Positions 52,782-61,093 are shown, counted from the first letter of the stretch. The stretch is DNA of 64,000 nucleotides from Bog-473 sp963711065 (GCA_963711065.1 CAVQCO010000006.1:868001-932000); one strand, 5' to 3'. The notes: generated from the letters alone by a model not told the origin. Numbers and translations: made by a program.

Positions 52782-52874
52782 TTTGTATCACATCGGCCGA
52801 CGCGGACATCGTCCGTCCTCGCGCATGTACATTCGCTCACCGACCTCAGCGTTCCCGATGGAGGTGGGGCGACC

Positions 52875-53785
52875 ATGAACGAACTGAAAGGACGCGTCGC
52901 GATCGTCACCGGTGCCGGACGCGGCATCGGGCGGGAGCATGCACTGCTGTTCGCATCCGAAGGTGCAAGCGTCGTCGTGAACGATCTCGGAGGAAGCCCC
53001 GACGGCACAGGCGCAGACACGTCGCCGGCGCAGCAGGTGGTGAACGAGATCGCCGACGCCGGCGGCTCGGCCATCGCCAACTTCGACGACGTCGCCGACT
53101 GGGATGGCGCCAAACACCTCGTCGACCAGGCGGTGGACACCTTCGGCGACCTCCACGTCCTTGTCAACAACGCCGGCATCCTGCGCGATCGCATGCTGGT
53201 GAACATGTCGGCGGAGGAGTGGGACGCCGTCATCCGGGTGCACCTACGTGGCCACTTCTGCCCGACCCGTTGGGCCGCGACCTACTGGCGCGAGCAGTCG
53301 AAGGCCGGCCGAGGGGGCGGGCGGTCCGTCATCAACACCTCGTCGGCGTCCGGCCTGTTCGGGAACCCGGGGCAGACCAATTACGGTGCGGCCAAGATCG
53401 GCATCGCGACATTCACGATGATCGCCGACTCCGAGCTGAGCCGCTACGGGGTGAGGGTCAACGCCATCGCACCGGCGGCGGTGACCAGGTCTGACGAGCG
53501 GTCTGAGCCCGGAAGGAGCCGGATGCGCCCGCCGAGGGTTGGTCTCCGATCGCCCCGTCCAACGTCGCACCGTTCGTCGCCTACCTGGGCACCGAGAGCT
53601 GTCCCATCCACGGTCGGATCTTCCTCGTGTCGGGGGGCACCGTCCACCTGTTCCAGCCGTTCGCCGTCATCGACAAGATCGAGAAGGACGGTCCCTGGTC
53701 CGTGGGCGAGCTCAAGACCGAGGCGGCCCACTTCGCGGACGTGCCCTTCGACCTCAACAACCCCTACGAGGGCCGGATGGGCTGA
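52875..53785 (+). CDS. MFE-2-type (R)-3-hydroxyacyl-CoA dehydrogenase (SDR), frameshifted near its 3' end
   Basis: ATG 52875 follows GGAGGTGGGG. VAIVTGAGRGIGREHALLFA, VVVNDLGGSPDGTGADTSPA, HVLVNNAGILRDRMLVNMSA, EEWDAVIRVHLRGHFCPTRW, TSSASGLFGNPGQTNYGAAK-IG (Ser and Tyr-x3-Lys), VRVNAIAPAAVTR. The frame changes near 53495 and 53550; the end reads AYLGTESCPIHGRIFLVSGG and ADVPFDLNNPYEGRMG. About 302 residues. Oxidises a 3-hydroxyacyl-CoA; near-twin of 19431-20356. Confidence 0.83.
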
Positions 53786-53806
53786 CCCACGACCCGGGTG
53801 CGGTCG

Positions 53807-54550
53807 TCACAGGGACCGCGCCAGGACGTCCTCGACCGACTCCCCCGCCGCCAGGGCGGCGGCTTCCATCTTCTGGTAGCTCTCGGGGCTCATAAGATCC
53901 TGCAGCGTCATCTGCGGTGCGCCGCCGAAGAGCCGGATGAACGTGGCCTGTCTGGCTGCCCGCTCGACCATGCGGGCCACGTGGAACGCCTCTTCGAAGG
54001 TCGCGCCGAGGCAGACGGCCCCGTGCGAGGGGAGCAACGCCGCCTTGGACCGGCTGCCCAGTGCGGCGACCGCCTGGCGTGCGACCTCGTCGGTGGCGAC
54101 CCCGCCCGACGGTGCGCACCTGATCGGCCCCAGCCCGGCGACGAGGTACGTCTCCGACGTGTAGGTGGGAATATCCCAGCGCATCACCGAGAAGATCTGG
54201 GACCACTCGCCATGGCTGTGGACGATGGCGTTGACGTCGGGCCGCGCGTCGTACACGGACAGGTGCGTCTGCAGCTCGACCGTCGGCTGCATGCCGGTGT
54301 CGAGAAGGACCCGGCCATCGGGTCCGACGATCACGACGTCGTCCTCTCCGATCTCGCTCCAGTTGGCGAAGGGTCGGTCCGGGTGCGGCCGGGGCAAGAT
54401 GTAGATGTTGCCAGTCTCGGCGTCCCTGAGGCTCGTGTCACCGGCGTCCAAGCCCGACGTCAGCCGCAGATCCCAGAACGTCTTCGCCGACAGCGCCACC
54501 TCGGCGACGAGCGCCTGCTTGATCACCGGTGCTTGCGATCCATCTGTCAT
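53807..54550 (-). CDS. Class II aldolase/adducin-family protein
   Basis: 247 residues, intact, starting at ATG 54550 five bases after GAGGAGG (a further ATG at 54595 lacks a ribosome site). Zn-binding His pair in IVHSHGEW and a third His in LLPSHGAVCLG, with AEVALSAKTFWDLRLTSGLD and TSLRDAETGNIYI forming the N-terminal half. Family members are Zn-dependent aldolases or epimerases, or act on hydroxy-acids and methylthioribulose phosphate. Here a retro-aldol or decarboxylation step in the same catabolic pathway is plausible. 48 bases after a crotonase gene on the same strand. Confidence 0.82.
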   Translation of the reverse strand: MTDGSQAPVIKQALVAEVALSAKTFWDLRLTSGLDAGDTSLRDAETGNIYILPRPHPDRPFANWSEIGEDDVVIVGPDGRVLLDTGMQPTVELQTHLSVYDARPDVNAIVHSHGEWSQIFSVMRWDIPTYTSETYLVAGLGPIRCAPSGGVATDEVARQAVAALGSRSKAALLPSHGAVCLGATFEEAFHVARMVERAARQATFIRLFGGAPQMTLQDLMSPESYQKMEAAALAAGESVEDVLARSL

Positions 54551-54598
54551 GCGCACCTCCTCGCTCCTCTCTGTGGCAAGCTCCGATCCGATCATGAC

Positions 54599-55516
54599 CT
54601 AGGTGGCGGGCTCGGGCGCCCGGACCTGGTCCATCACGGCCGGCACCACGGGTGGGGCGGACCGCCAGTCGGCAAACCCATCCTCGGGGAGCGCGATCGG
54701 GTAGTGGTTCTCGTGGATCTCGGCCCAGTGCGCATGGTTGAGCTGGTGGAGCGTGAAGCAGGATTGCAGGGCGTTGTAGAAGCCCATGTTGTCCACCGTC
54801 TGGTTCACGGATTCCTTGATCAGCAGCGCGGTCACCGTGGGCAGAGCGGCGATGCGGCGCGCAAACTCCAGCGTGCGCTCATCGAGCTCCTCCAGCGGGA
54901 ATACCTTTGACACCATTCCGAGCGTGTGGGCTTCCTCTGCGCTGACCGAGTCACCGGTGAGCATGAGCTCCTTCGTCTTCCGCGGCCCGAATTCCCACGG
55001 GTGTGCGAAGTACTCCACACCGCACATGCCCAGTCGAGTTCCGACCACGTCTGCGAAGGCAACGTTGTCTGCGGCCACGATCAGATCACATGCCCACATG
55101 AGCATCAGTCCTGCCGCGAAGACCGTTCCCTGAACCTGGGCGATCGTGATCTTGCGCAGGTTGCGCCAGCGCAAGGTGTTCTGGAAGAAGTAATGCCACT
55201 CGCCGAGCATGCGGGACTCGGCCCCTTTCCGGGTGGCGCCGTTGATCTCGAACGTCGGGTGCATGTCCGGGCCGGGGGTCCGCTCGGCCAGGGATTCGGC
55301 GGATCCCATGTCGTGCCCAGCCGAGAAGATCGGGCCGGCGCCGCTCAGGATGACCACGCGCACGTCGTCATCGGCCTCTGCCGCCAGGAAAGCTTCGTGT
55401 AGTTCGACGAGAAGCCCACGATGTTGGGCATTCCGCGCCTTGGGGCGGTTCAAGATGATGCGCGCGATCCGGCCGTCGTCGACCGTCACGTACTCGATGT
55501 ACTTGTACTCCGTCAC
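54599..55516 (-). CDS. Enoyl-CoA hydratase/isomerase family protein
   Basis: 305 residues, intact, longer than the usual 260. VDDGRIARIILNRPKARNAQ, VVILSGAGPIFSAGHDMGSA (oxyanion hole), IAQVQGTVFAAGLMLMWACD, FADVVGTRLGMCGVEYFAHP and SVSAEEAHTLGMVSKVF. The C-terminal extension FTLHQLNHAHWAEIH is shared with EchA-type members of actinobacterial degradation clusters. Adds water to, or isomerises, a 2-enoyl-CoA. Starts 46 bases from a perfect TTGGGC palindrome and is divergent from another crotonase gene. Confidence 0.87.
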   Translation of the reverse strand: MTEYKYIEYVTVDDGRIARIILNRPKARNAQHRGLLVELHEAFLAAEADDDVRVVILSGAGPIFSAGHDMGSAESLAERTPGPDMHPTFEINGATRKGAESRMLGEWHYFFQNTLRWRNLRKITIAQVQGTVFAAGLMLMWACDLIVAADNVAFADVVGTRLGMCGVEYFAHPWEFGPRKTKELMLTGDSVSAEEAHTLGMVSKVFPLEELDERTLEFARRIAALPTVTALLIKESVNQTVDNMGFYNALQSCFTLHQLNHAHWAEIHENHYPIALPEDGFADWRSAPPVVPAVMDQVRAPEPAT

Positions 55517-55561
55517 GGGCTGTTCCTCCTTGGTGGCAGTGCGCCAATCTTAGGATCAAAT

Positions 55562-55577
55562 TTGGGCGAAAGCCCAG
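55562..55577. promoter_or_regulatory. TTGGGC-N4-GCCCAG operator, copy 4
   Basis: TTGGGC-GAAA-GCCCAG, perfect arms, centred in the 130-bp divergent gap between two crotonase genes. Confidence 0.65.
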
Positions 55578-55646
55578 AAACCTCCTACTCGTCGACGCGC
55601 CCGACGCTGTCGTCCCCGGAGTGGTGCCGCGTGTGATCATCTCGGT

Positions 55647-56381
55647 GTGGAGCGCGAGGACCCCGAGGTTGTCGTGTGCGACGACGACAGGGTGCGCATC
55701 CTGACGCTCAATCGTCCGGACCGGCTGAACGCCTTCACGGCCTCCTCGTACCGTCGGCTGGCCGAGACGCTCGACGAAGCAGACGCCGACGACCGGGTGT
55801 CGGTGGTGCTGCTGGAGGGTGCCGGCCGGGGTTTCTCGAGCGGCGTCGACCTTGCGGCGGTCGCCGAGGACGGCGGCGCGCTGGCGGAGCTCTTCGACGA
55901 CCTGCTCGAGTCCCTGCTCCGCTTCTCCAAACCCTTGCTCGCCGCCGTGCACGGTGTGGCCATCGGTTTCGGTGCGACCGTGCTGCTCCACTGCGACCTG
56001 GTCCTGGTGGCCGACACGGCGAGGCTGCGACTCCCGTTCTCGGCTCTTGGGACGGCGCCGGAGGCGGCCAGCAGCGCACTCCTCCCTCGGATCGTGGGGC
56101 CGCAGCGAGCCGCCGACCTGCTCCTCACGTCACGCTGGTTCACCGGCGCGGACGCGGCCCACATGGGTCTGGCCGCCCGCAGCTACCCCGAAGAGTCCCT
56201 CCATGCCGAGGCAAGAGCCCTGGCGCAGTCGCTGTCCGAGCTGCCGGACGCCGCGCTCGCCACCGCCAAACGCCTGGTGCGCGAGAGCATGGCGGACGTC
56301 ACGCGGGAGGCGCTCAGCCGGGAGAGGGGGGCGGCCCGCTCGCTCCACGACCAGCTCGGGCCACTGGGCTCCGAGCACTGA
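55647..56381 (+). CDS. Enoyl-CoA hydratase/isomerase family protein
   Basis: 244 residues, intact, GTG start. RVRILTLNRPDRLNAFTASS, VVLLEGAGRGFSSGVDLAAV, LAAVHGVAIGFGATVLLHCD, LRLPFSALGTAPEAASSALL and TAKRLVRESMADVTREALS. The glutamate in GTAPEAASS is at the position of the second catalytic acid; the region of the first one (GATVLLHC) lacks an acidic residue, so an isomerase-like role is possible. Divergent from 54599-55516 across the palindrome; convergent with the MarR gene. Confidence 0.87.
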   Translation: MEREDPEVVVCDDDRVRILTLNRPDRLNAFTASSYRRLAETLDEADADDRVSVVLLEGAGRGFSSGVDLAAVAEDGGALAELFDDLLESLLRFSKPLLAAVHGVAIGFGATVLLHCDLVLVADTARLRLPFSALGTAPEAASSALLPRIVGPQRAADLLLTSRWFTGADAAHMGLAARSYPEESLHAEARALAQSLSELPDAALATAKRLVRESMADVTREALSRERGAARSLHDQLGPLGSEH

Positions 56382-56413
56382 CGGGCGCGCGGACGGGGCA
56401 CCTCCACCAGGCC

Positions 56414-56429
56414 AGCCGCCGCGGCGGCT
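56414..56429. terminator. Palindromic hairpin between convergent crotonase and MarR genes
   Basis: AGCCGCCGCGGCGGCT is fully self-complementary, at the end of the 46-base gap between the two stops, overlapping the MarR stop by two bases. Without a U-tract it is a modest candidate for a two-way terminator. Confidence 0.35.
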
Positions 56430-56862
56430 ACCGCTCGGGGAGATGGTCCTGGAGAGCCTTCACGAGCAGGCGGCGGAACGTCACCCGCTCCGCCTCGCTC
56501 AGGCCGCCCAGGATCTCGTCCTCGATGCTCCCCTGCGCCACCTCCGCCCGCTCCAGGGCCTCGAGGCCGGCGTCGGTGATGTCGACGATGTGGCGCCGCC
56601 GGTCGGTCGGGTCCCGCCGGCGCTCCACGTAGTCGAGGTCCTCGAGGTCGTTGAGCACGAGGACACCCGTATTGGAGTCCATCGAGAGTTGCTCGGTCAT
56701 CACCTGCTGCGATGCGCTCGGGTGGTCGCGCAGATAGGCCAGCACCACCATGTTCTTCAGGTTCATCCCCACCAGGTCGACCGAGCTGCGCAGGAAGACG
56801 GCGCGGGCCAGCCGGGTGAGCAGGACGATCGTCCCCGTGGTCGTGGCGGATCGGGCGGTCAC
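56428..56862 (-). CDS. MarR-family transcriptional regulator
   Basis: 144 residues, intact, from GTG 56862. Winged helix at about 35-105: MNLKNMVVLAYLRDHPSASQ, QVMTEQLSMDSNTGVLVLND, and the wing YVERRRDPTDRRRHIVDITD. C-terminal dimerisation helices follow. Divergent from the MFS exporter gene, with an inverted repeat GATAGTC/GACTATC over the exporter's start, a classic MarR-exporter arrangement in which a toxic ligand lifts repression. Confidence 0.9.
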   Translation of the reverse strand: MTARSATTTGTIVLLTRLARAVFLRSSVDLVGMNLKNMVVLAYLRDHPSASQQVMTEQLSMDSNTGVLVLNDLEDLDYVERRRDPTDRRRHIVDITDAGLEALERAEVAQGSIEDEILGGLSEAERVTFRRLLVKALQDHLPER

Positions 56863-56926
56863 GACGTCGATCCTGCCACGGTGCCCTCGGAGGCCGGCGG
56901 CACGTGCAATTCCATCACCCCTCTAT

Positions 56927-56950
56927 GATAGTCCCGAGATCATGACTATC
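56927..56950. promoter_or_regulatory. GATAGTC-N10-GACTATC operator over the MFS start codon
   Basis: Perfect 7-bp arms at 56927-56933 and 56944-56950; the exporter ATG is 56942-56944. No ribosome site is visible upstream of that ATG, so the transcript may be leaderless and the regulator would block the start site directly. Likely bound by the divergent MarR protein. Confidence 0.6.
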
Positions 56951-58462
56951 CCCGACACCGGAGCGATGAGCCCGCCGCGGGCGGACGCCGGCGATCCAGC
57001 CGGAGACCGCAAGCGCTGGATCGCCCTCGTCGTCGTCTGCCTGGCGATGTTCATGAACGCGCTCGATGGCTCCATCGTCAACGTGGCGCTGCCGGACATC
57101 CAGCGCAGCCTGCACTTCACCCAGTCCGGCCTGACCTGGGTGGTCGACGCCTACCTGATCTCCTTCGGCAGCTTCCTCCTCATGGCGGGACGCTTGGGCG
57201 ACCTGGTCGGCCGCAAGAAGGTGTTCCTGGCGGGGGTGGCGCTGTTCACCCTCGCGTCCATCGCCTGCGGCTCGGCCGACAGCCAGGCGATGCTGGTGGC
57301 GGCGCGCTTCGTGCAGGGCATCGGCGGCGCGCTGTCCTCCTCGGTCATCGTCGCCATCATCGTGACGGAGTTCCCCCGCCCGCTCGAGCGGGCCAAGGCG
57401 ATGAGCGCCTATGTCTTCGTCGCCGTCGGCGGCGGCTCCATCGGGCTGCTCGCCGGTGGGGTGCTGACGCAGGCGCTCAGCTGGCACTGGATCTTCTTCG
57501 TGAACGTGCCCATCGGCATCGTCACGCTCGTCCTGGGCCGGCTCCTGGTGGTGGAGAACGTCGGCCTGGGCATCAAGCAGGGCGTGGACGTGGTCGGGTC
57601 GGTGCTGGTGACGCTGTCGCTCATGGTCGGCATCTACGGGATCGTGACGGCTTCGAGCGACGGCTGGGCCTCGGCGCACACGCTCGGCATCCTCGGTGTG
57701 GCGGTGCTCCTGTTCGTCTCCTTCGTCGTCCTCGAATCGAGACTGGCCAACCCGATCATGCCGCTGCGGATCCTCAAACTGCGCACCTTGACCGGCTCGA
57801 GCGCCATCCGGGGCCTGTTGGCCACGGGAATGTTCTCGACCTTCTTCATCGGCGCGCTCTACCTCGAGCACGTGCTCGGTTACAGCCCCATCAAGACCGG
57901 CCTGGCCTTCATGCCGGCGACGGTGGGCATGGCGACGATGTCGGCCGGCCTGACGGCGCGCCTTGTCAACCGGTTCGGCCACAAGGTGATGTACCCGGCC
58001 ATGTTGCTCGCGGCGGGCGGCCTGATCCTGCTGGCCACGGCCGGCCAGGGTGCGGCGTACTTCCCGAAGCTCTTCTTCGCCTTCTTGATGCTGGGTGTCG
58101 GCGCGGGCGCCTCCTTCATGCCGCTGTTGCAGATCGGGATGTCCGAGATCCCCAATGCCGACGCCGGTCTCGGCTCGGGCATCGTGAACGTGTCGCAGCA
58201 GATGGCGGCAGCCGTCGGGCTGGCCGTGCTCAGCACCATCGCGACCAACCACTCCAAGGCCCTGCTCGCGCAGGGCCACACGCTGATCGGCTCCCTGACC
58301 GCCGGCTACCAGTTGGCGCTGCTCATCGCGGCGGCCTGCGTCCTGGCCGGCCTGGTCCTGGCGCCGTTCCTCCTCCGCACCGACGAGTCGCCCGAGGAGG
58401 AGGAGGCGCGCATCGCCGAGAACATGCAGAACCCGGAGACCTACGAGCATCTCGTCCTGTAA
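56942..58462 (+). CDS. MFS exporter, DHA2 (EmrB/QacA) family
   Basis: 506 residues, intact, 14 predicted membrane helices. Motif A in GRLGDLVGRKK, NALDGSIVNVALPDIQRSLH in helix 1 and GLAFMPATVGMATMSAGL further on place it with the drug:H+ antiporter-2 proteins. It should pump hydrophobic or aromatic compounds outwards. Next to its MarR repressor and 34 bases ahead of a glycosidase-like gene on the same strand. ATG 56966 is an alternative start. Confidence 0.92.
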   Translation: MTIPDTGAMSPPRADAGDPAGDRKRWIALVVVCLAMFMNALDGSIVNVALPDIQRSLHFTQSGLTWVVDAYLISFGSFLLMAGRLGDLVGRKKVFLAGVALFTLASIACGSADSQAMLVAARFVQGIGGALSSSVIVAIIVTEFPRPLERAKAMSAYVFVAVGGGSIGLLAGGVLTQALSWHWIFFVNVPIGIVTLVLGRLLVVENVGLGIKQGVDVVGSVLVTLSLMVGIYGIVTASSDGWASAHTLGILGVAVLLFVSFVVLESRLANPIMPLRILKLRTLTGSSAIRGLLATGMFSTFFIGALYLEHVLGYSPIKTGLAFMPATVGMATMSAGLTARLVNRFGHKVMYPAMLLAAGGLILLATAGQGAAYFPKLFFAFLMLGVGAGASFMPLLQIGMSEIPNADAGLGSGIVNVSQQMAAAVGLAVLSTIATNHSKALLAQGHTLIGSLTAGYQLALLIAAACVLAGLVLAPFLLRTDESPEEEEARIAENMQNPETYEHLVL

Positions 58463-58496
58463 AGGGGGGCAGGGGACCTCCTGCTAGACATCCGGC

Positions 58497-59729
58497 GTGG
58501 CCACCAGCTTGGAGGACCGGTGCACGGCGCTGTTCCGGGCCCACCGGGTCTCCGCCTTCGGTGGGGCCTTCCACGTGCCCGACCGCGACAGCTACCCCGC
58601 TCTCTTCGCGTGGGACAGCGGGTACCACGCCCTGTCGCTCCTCCATCTCGATCCCGGCGCCGCGCTGGAGGAGCTCACGACCCTGTACCGGGCCAACCGG
58701 CTGCCGGACGGCTTGCTGTCCCATCAGCGCTACGTCCCCGGGGCCGAGCAGCACCGGCGCTTCATCGAGGACCTCTTCGGGCCCATGTTCGACGGGGATC
58801 GCACGCCCTTCGTGGATCCCCCCACCTCCGCCTACGCCGCGGCCCGCCTGTCGCAGGAGCTCGGAGCGCCCGCCGACCACCTGTTGGACCAGGCCCTCTC
58901 CCATCTGCGCGCGCTGGCCCGCCGGCGATCGGTCGCGGGCGGGTCCCTGCCGGCCGTGCTGCACCCGTTCGAGACCGGGACCGAGGGGAGCGCGCTCATG
59001 CGCGGCCTGCTCCCCGGGGACCTCGGCGCCTCCCTCACGCGGCTCAAGGAGCTCACCCTCTCCGGGCGCGCCAGTGGCATGGCTCCCGAGGCGGCCCTGG
59101 CCGACGGTCACCCCTTCGTGGTGTACGACCCGACCGTGTGCGGCTGGTACCTCCTTGCCCTCGAGGAGGTGGCGACCGCCTGCTCCGCCCGGGGCCGCGA
59201 GGCGGAGGCGAAGGAGGCGGCGACCCTCGCCGCGGCCGTGGCCGCGGCGATGCGGGCGCTGCTCTGGTGGGACGAGGGGCGCATCTTCGTCGCCTACGAC
59301 CTCACCCGCGCCGTCCAGGTGCACGGCATCGGGGCCATGGGCCTGATCCCGGCGGCCAGCCGGGACATGGCCGATGCCGGCCTGTCAGAGCTGGTCGCAC
59401 AACGCCACCTCCGCCCGGACGGGCCGATGTGGGGCCCGCGCGGCTTTGCGGCGGGCGCGGTCTCCGCGGGCAGCGGCGTCGGGACGTACGTGCAGTGGGA
59501 CGGTAACGCAACGTGGGGCGCGACGGCTTACTGGGCCTACCTGCTGGCGGCCCGCCTCGGCATGCGGGCAGAGGCCCGCCGGCTGCGAGACCAGCTGGCG
59601 GGTCTGATCGACGCACACGGCTTCCGGGAGTTCTACGACGCGCTGACCGGCGAGCCCGGCGGCGCGGGCGCAGGGTCGGGCTTCACCTGGCCTGCTCTCG
59701 TCCTGGACATGACGCTCCCGTCCGGGTGA
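58497..59729 (+). CDS. GH63-like (alpha/alpha)6 glycosidase, glucosylglycerate hydrolase-like
   Basis: 410 residues from GTG, intact. FAWDSGYHALSLLHLDP near the N-terminus, LPDGLLSHQRYVPG, SGVGTYVQWDGNATWGA and FYDALTGEPGG...SGFTW near the C-terminus follow the pattern of GH63 glucosylglycerate/mannosylglycerate hydrolases, with Glu386 in TGEPGG as the likely base. Such enzymes release glucose from glucosylglycerate, a compatible solute in mycobacteria. Similarity is judged by eye; another GH63 activity is possible. Probably co-transcribed with the MFS gene. Confidence 0.65.
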   Translation: MATSLEDRCTALFRAHRVSAFGGAFHVPDRDSYPALFAWDSGYHALSLLHLDPGAALEELTTLYRANRLPDGLLSHQRYVPGAEQHRRFIEDLFGPMFDGDRTPFVDPPTSAYAAARLSQELGAPADHLLDQALSHLRALARRRSVAGGSLPAVLHPFETGTEGSALMRGLLPGDLGASLTRLKELTLSGRASGMAPEAALADGHPFVVYDPTVCGWYLLALEEVATACSARGREAEAKEAATLAAAVAAAMRALLWWDEGRIFVAYDLTRAVQVHGIGAMGLIPAASRDMADAGLSELVAQRHLRPDGPMWGPRGFAAGAVSAGSGVGTYVQWDGNATWGATAYWAYLLAARLGMRAEARRLRDQLAGLIDAHGFREFYDALTGEPGGAGAGSGFTWPALVLDMTLPSG

Positions 59730-59745
59730 GCCCTGGCTGCGCTCC

Positions 59746-61020
59746 TCACCTCGTTGCCGGGGAGGCGGAGAACTGCAGCACGCTCTTCGCGGCGTCGTAG
59801 GTGACCAGGTACACCGGCCCGATCGCGTAGGCCCGGCCCGGGGCGAAGGACACCGGACCACCCGCCCCGGGGATGGCTGCGTCCCGCAACGCGTACCCCG
59901 CGCGGGCGAAGCTGGACGAAGTGAGGTTCTTGCCGGCGGCCTTGGCGACGGTGGTGAACAGGGCGAGGTTGAGGCACGCCGATTCGATGGCGTAGAAGGT
60001 CTGGTCCGAGCCGGCGATCGGATTCGCGGGTGGGGTGATCTTGAGATTCGGGTACGCCCTGCGGACTACGCGGTCGCACTGCTGGACCGCCGGCGTGTGC
60101 CAGATCTCGTAGTTCGAGGGAACCGGGCTCGACGTGAGGACGTTCCGGAGATACTTCGGCTGAATCGAGAGGCTCAGCGCGGCGGTCTCGAGGGAGGGCT
60201 GGCTGGTCGCGATCCACGACGGGGTGTAGGAGCTCTGCGCCGCCTGCAGGGATTCGGGCCAGATCGTCCCGCCGGTCCCGACCGCGATGACCTCGTCGAC
60301 TCCCTCCGCCTGGAACCGCTGTGCGATGATGGCGACTTCCTGGTTCGACGCGGCCTCGTCACCCGTCGGCACGTCGTCGACGGCGCTCTGGACCACGTGC
60401 ACCCCCAGGGACCGCAGCTCCTCCTGGACGACCTGGAGCTCACGCCCGTCGGTCTCGGCCCCGGCGAACAGCCCGACCTTCTTGCCCTTGAAGACGCCCT
60501 GGTGGGCGAACACGGACAGCTGGAGCCGGTCGTAGGCGGCCGGGGGCGGCACCAGGGTGAAGTTGGGCGCGTCGCCCGACGACTGCACGCTCTGCAAGCT
60601 CCCCGCAATCGTCGGCACGTGGTACTGCTGCAGGAAGCAGTCCGGTTGCTGGGGATTAACGGCGACGAAGACCTTGTCGTCCGCCGCCAGCTGCGTGCAC
60701 GCCGTAAGCGCCGGCGCCGTTCCCACGGGGTTCACCGCCAACAGGTACGGCACCAGGTGCCGGCCGTCGACGCCGCCGTGTGCGTTGAGGTTCGCGATCA
60801 GGGCGTTGTAAGCGTCGGGGAAGCTCCCCTGGTCCAGCGTGATGCCGAACTTGCGGACGGCCGAGAGGTCGACGTAGGGGATGCCGACCCGGATCGTCGT
60901 GGCCGTCACGCCCTGGGTCGGAGGTCCCGACCCCGCGGACGCGGGGCCGGCGCTCCCGACCGCGGCCACGGCGCCGAGGGTCAGTGAGCTGGCGACGAGG
61001 AAGGCGAGGCTCTTTCGCAT
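59746..61020 (-). CDS. Periplasmic ligand-binding protein of a branched-chain-type ABC importer
   Basis: 424 residues, intact, from ATG 61020 (an upstream ATG at 61068 would add a non-hydrophobic leader). Signal peptide about 1-28: MRKSLAFLVASSLTLGAVAA, ending PASAG. TIRVGIPYVDLS, TQLAADDKVFVAVNPQQPD, VGLFAGAETDGRELQVVQEE, VAIIAQRFQAEGVDEVIAVG and QTFYAIESACLNLALFT. No importer genes adjoin, so it may serve the Liv-type transporter elsewhere. MarR gene lies upstream on the same strand, 129 bases off. Confidence 0.85.
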   Translation of the reverse strand: MRKSLAFLVASSLTLGAVAAVGSAGPASAGSGPPTQGVTATTIRVGIPYVDLSAVRKFGITLDQGSFPDAYNALIANLNAHGGVDGRHLVPYLLAVNPVGTAPALTACTQLAADDKVFVAVNPQQPDCFLQQYHVPTIAGSLQSVQSSGDAPNFTLVPPPAAYDRLQLSVFAHQGVFKGKKVGLFAGAETDGRELQVVQEELRSLGVHVVQSAVDDVPTGDEAASNQEVAIIAQRFQAEGVDEVIAVGTGGTIWPESLQAAQSSYTPSWIATSQPSLETAALSLSIQPKYLRNVLTSSPVPSNYEIWHTPAVQQCDRVVRRAYPNLKITPPANPIAGSDQTFYAIESACLNLALFTTVAKAAGKNLTSSSFARAGYALRDAAIPGAGGPVSFAPGRAYAIGPVYLVTYDAAKSVLQFSASPATR

Positions 61021-61041
61021 GGGAAGTCTCCGCGGACAGGG

Positions 61042-61093
61042 CCGCCACGGGCCGTGGTGGCGCGCCACAGTTGCACAATTCGAACCGTGGCGG
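61042..61093. promoter_or_regulatory. CCGCCACGG/CCGTGGCGG inverted repeats upstream of the binding protein
   Basis: Perfect 9-bp arms at 61042-61050 and 61085-61093, with a further near-copy CCGTGGTGG at 61052-61060. The first two close copies can also form a tight hairpin in the 5' leader. Operator or attenuator; unclear which. Confidence 0.3.

Noticed and set aside
7095..53560. Programmed frameshifting or genuine pseudogene decay
   Set aside because: Breaks are too frequent, lack slippery-site patterns, and motifs on both sides are conserved without stop codons or motif loss.
56915..58450. 511-codon frame antisense to the MFS exporter
   Set aside because: Charged, repetitive composition with no hydrophobic segments; the plus-strand exporter explains the region.
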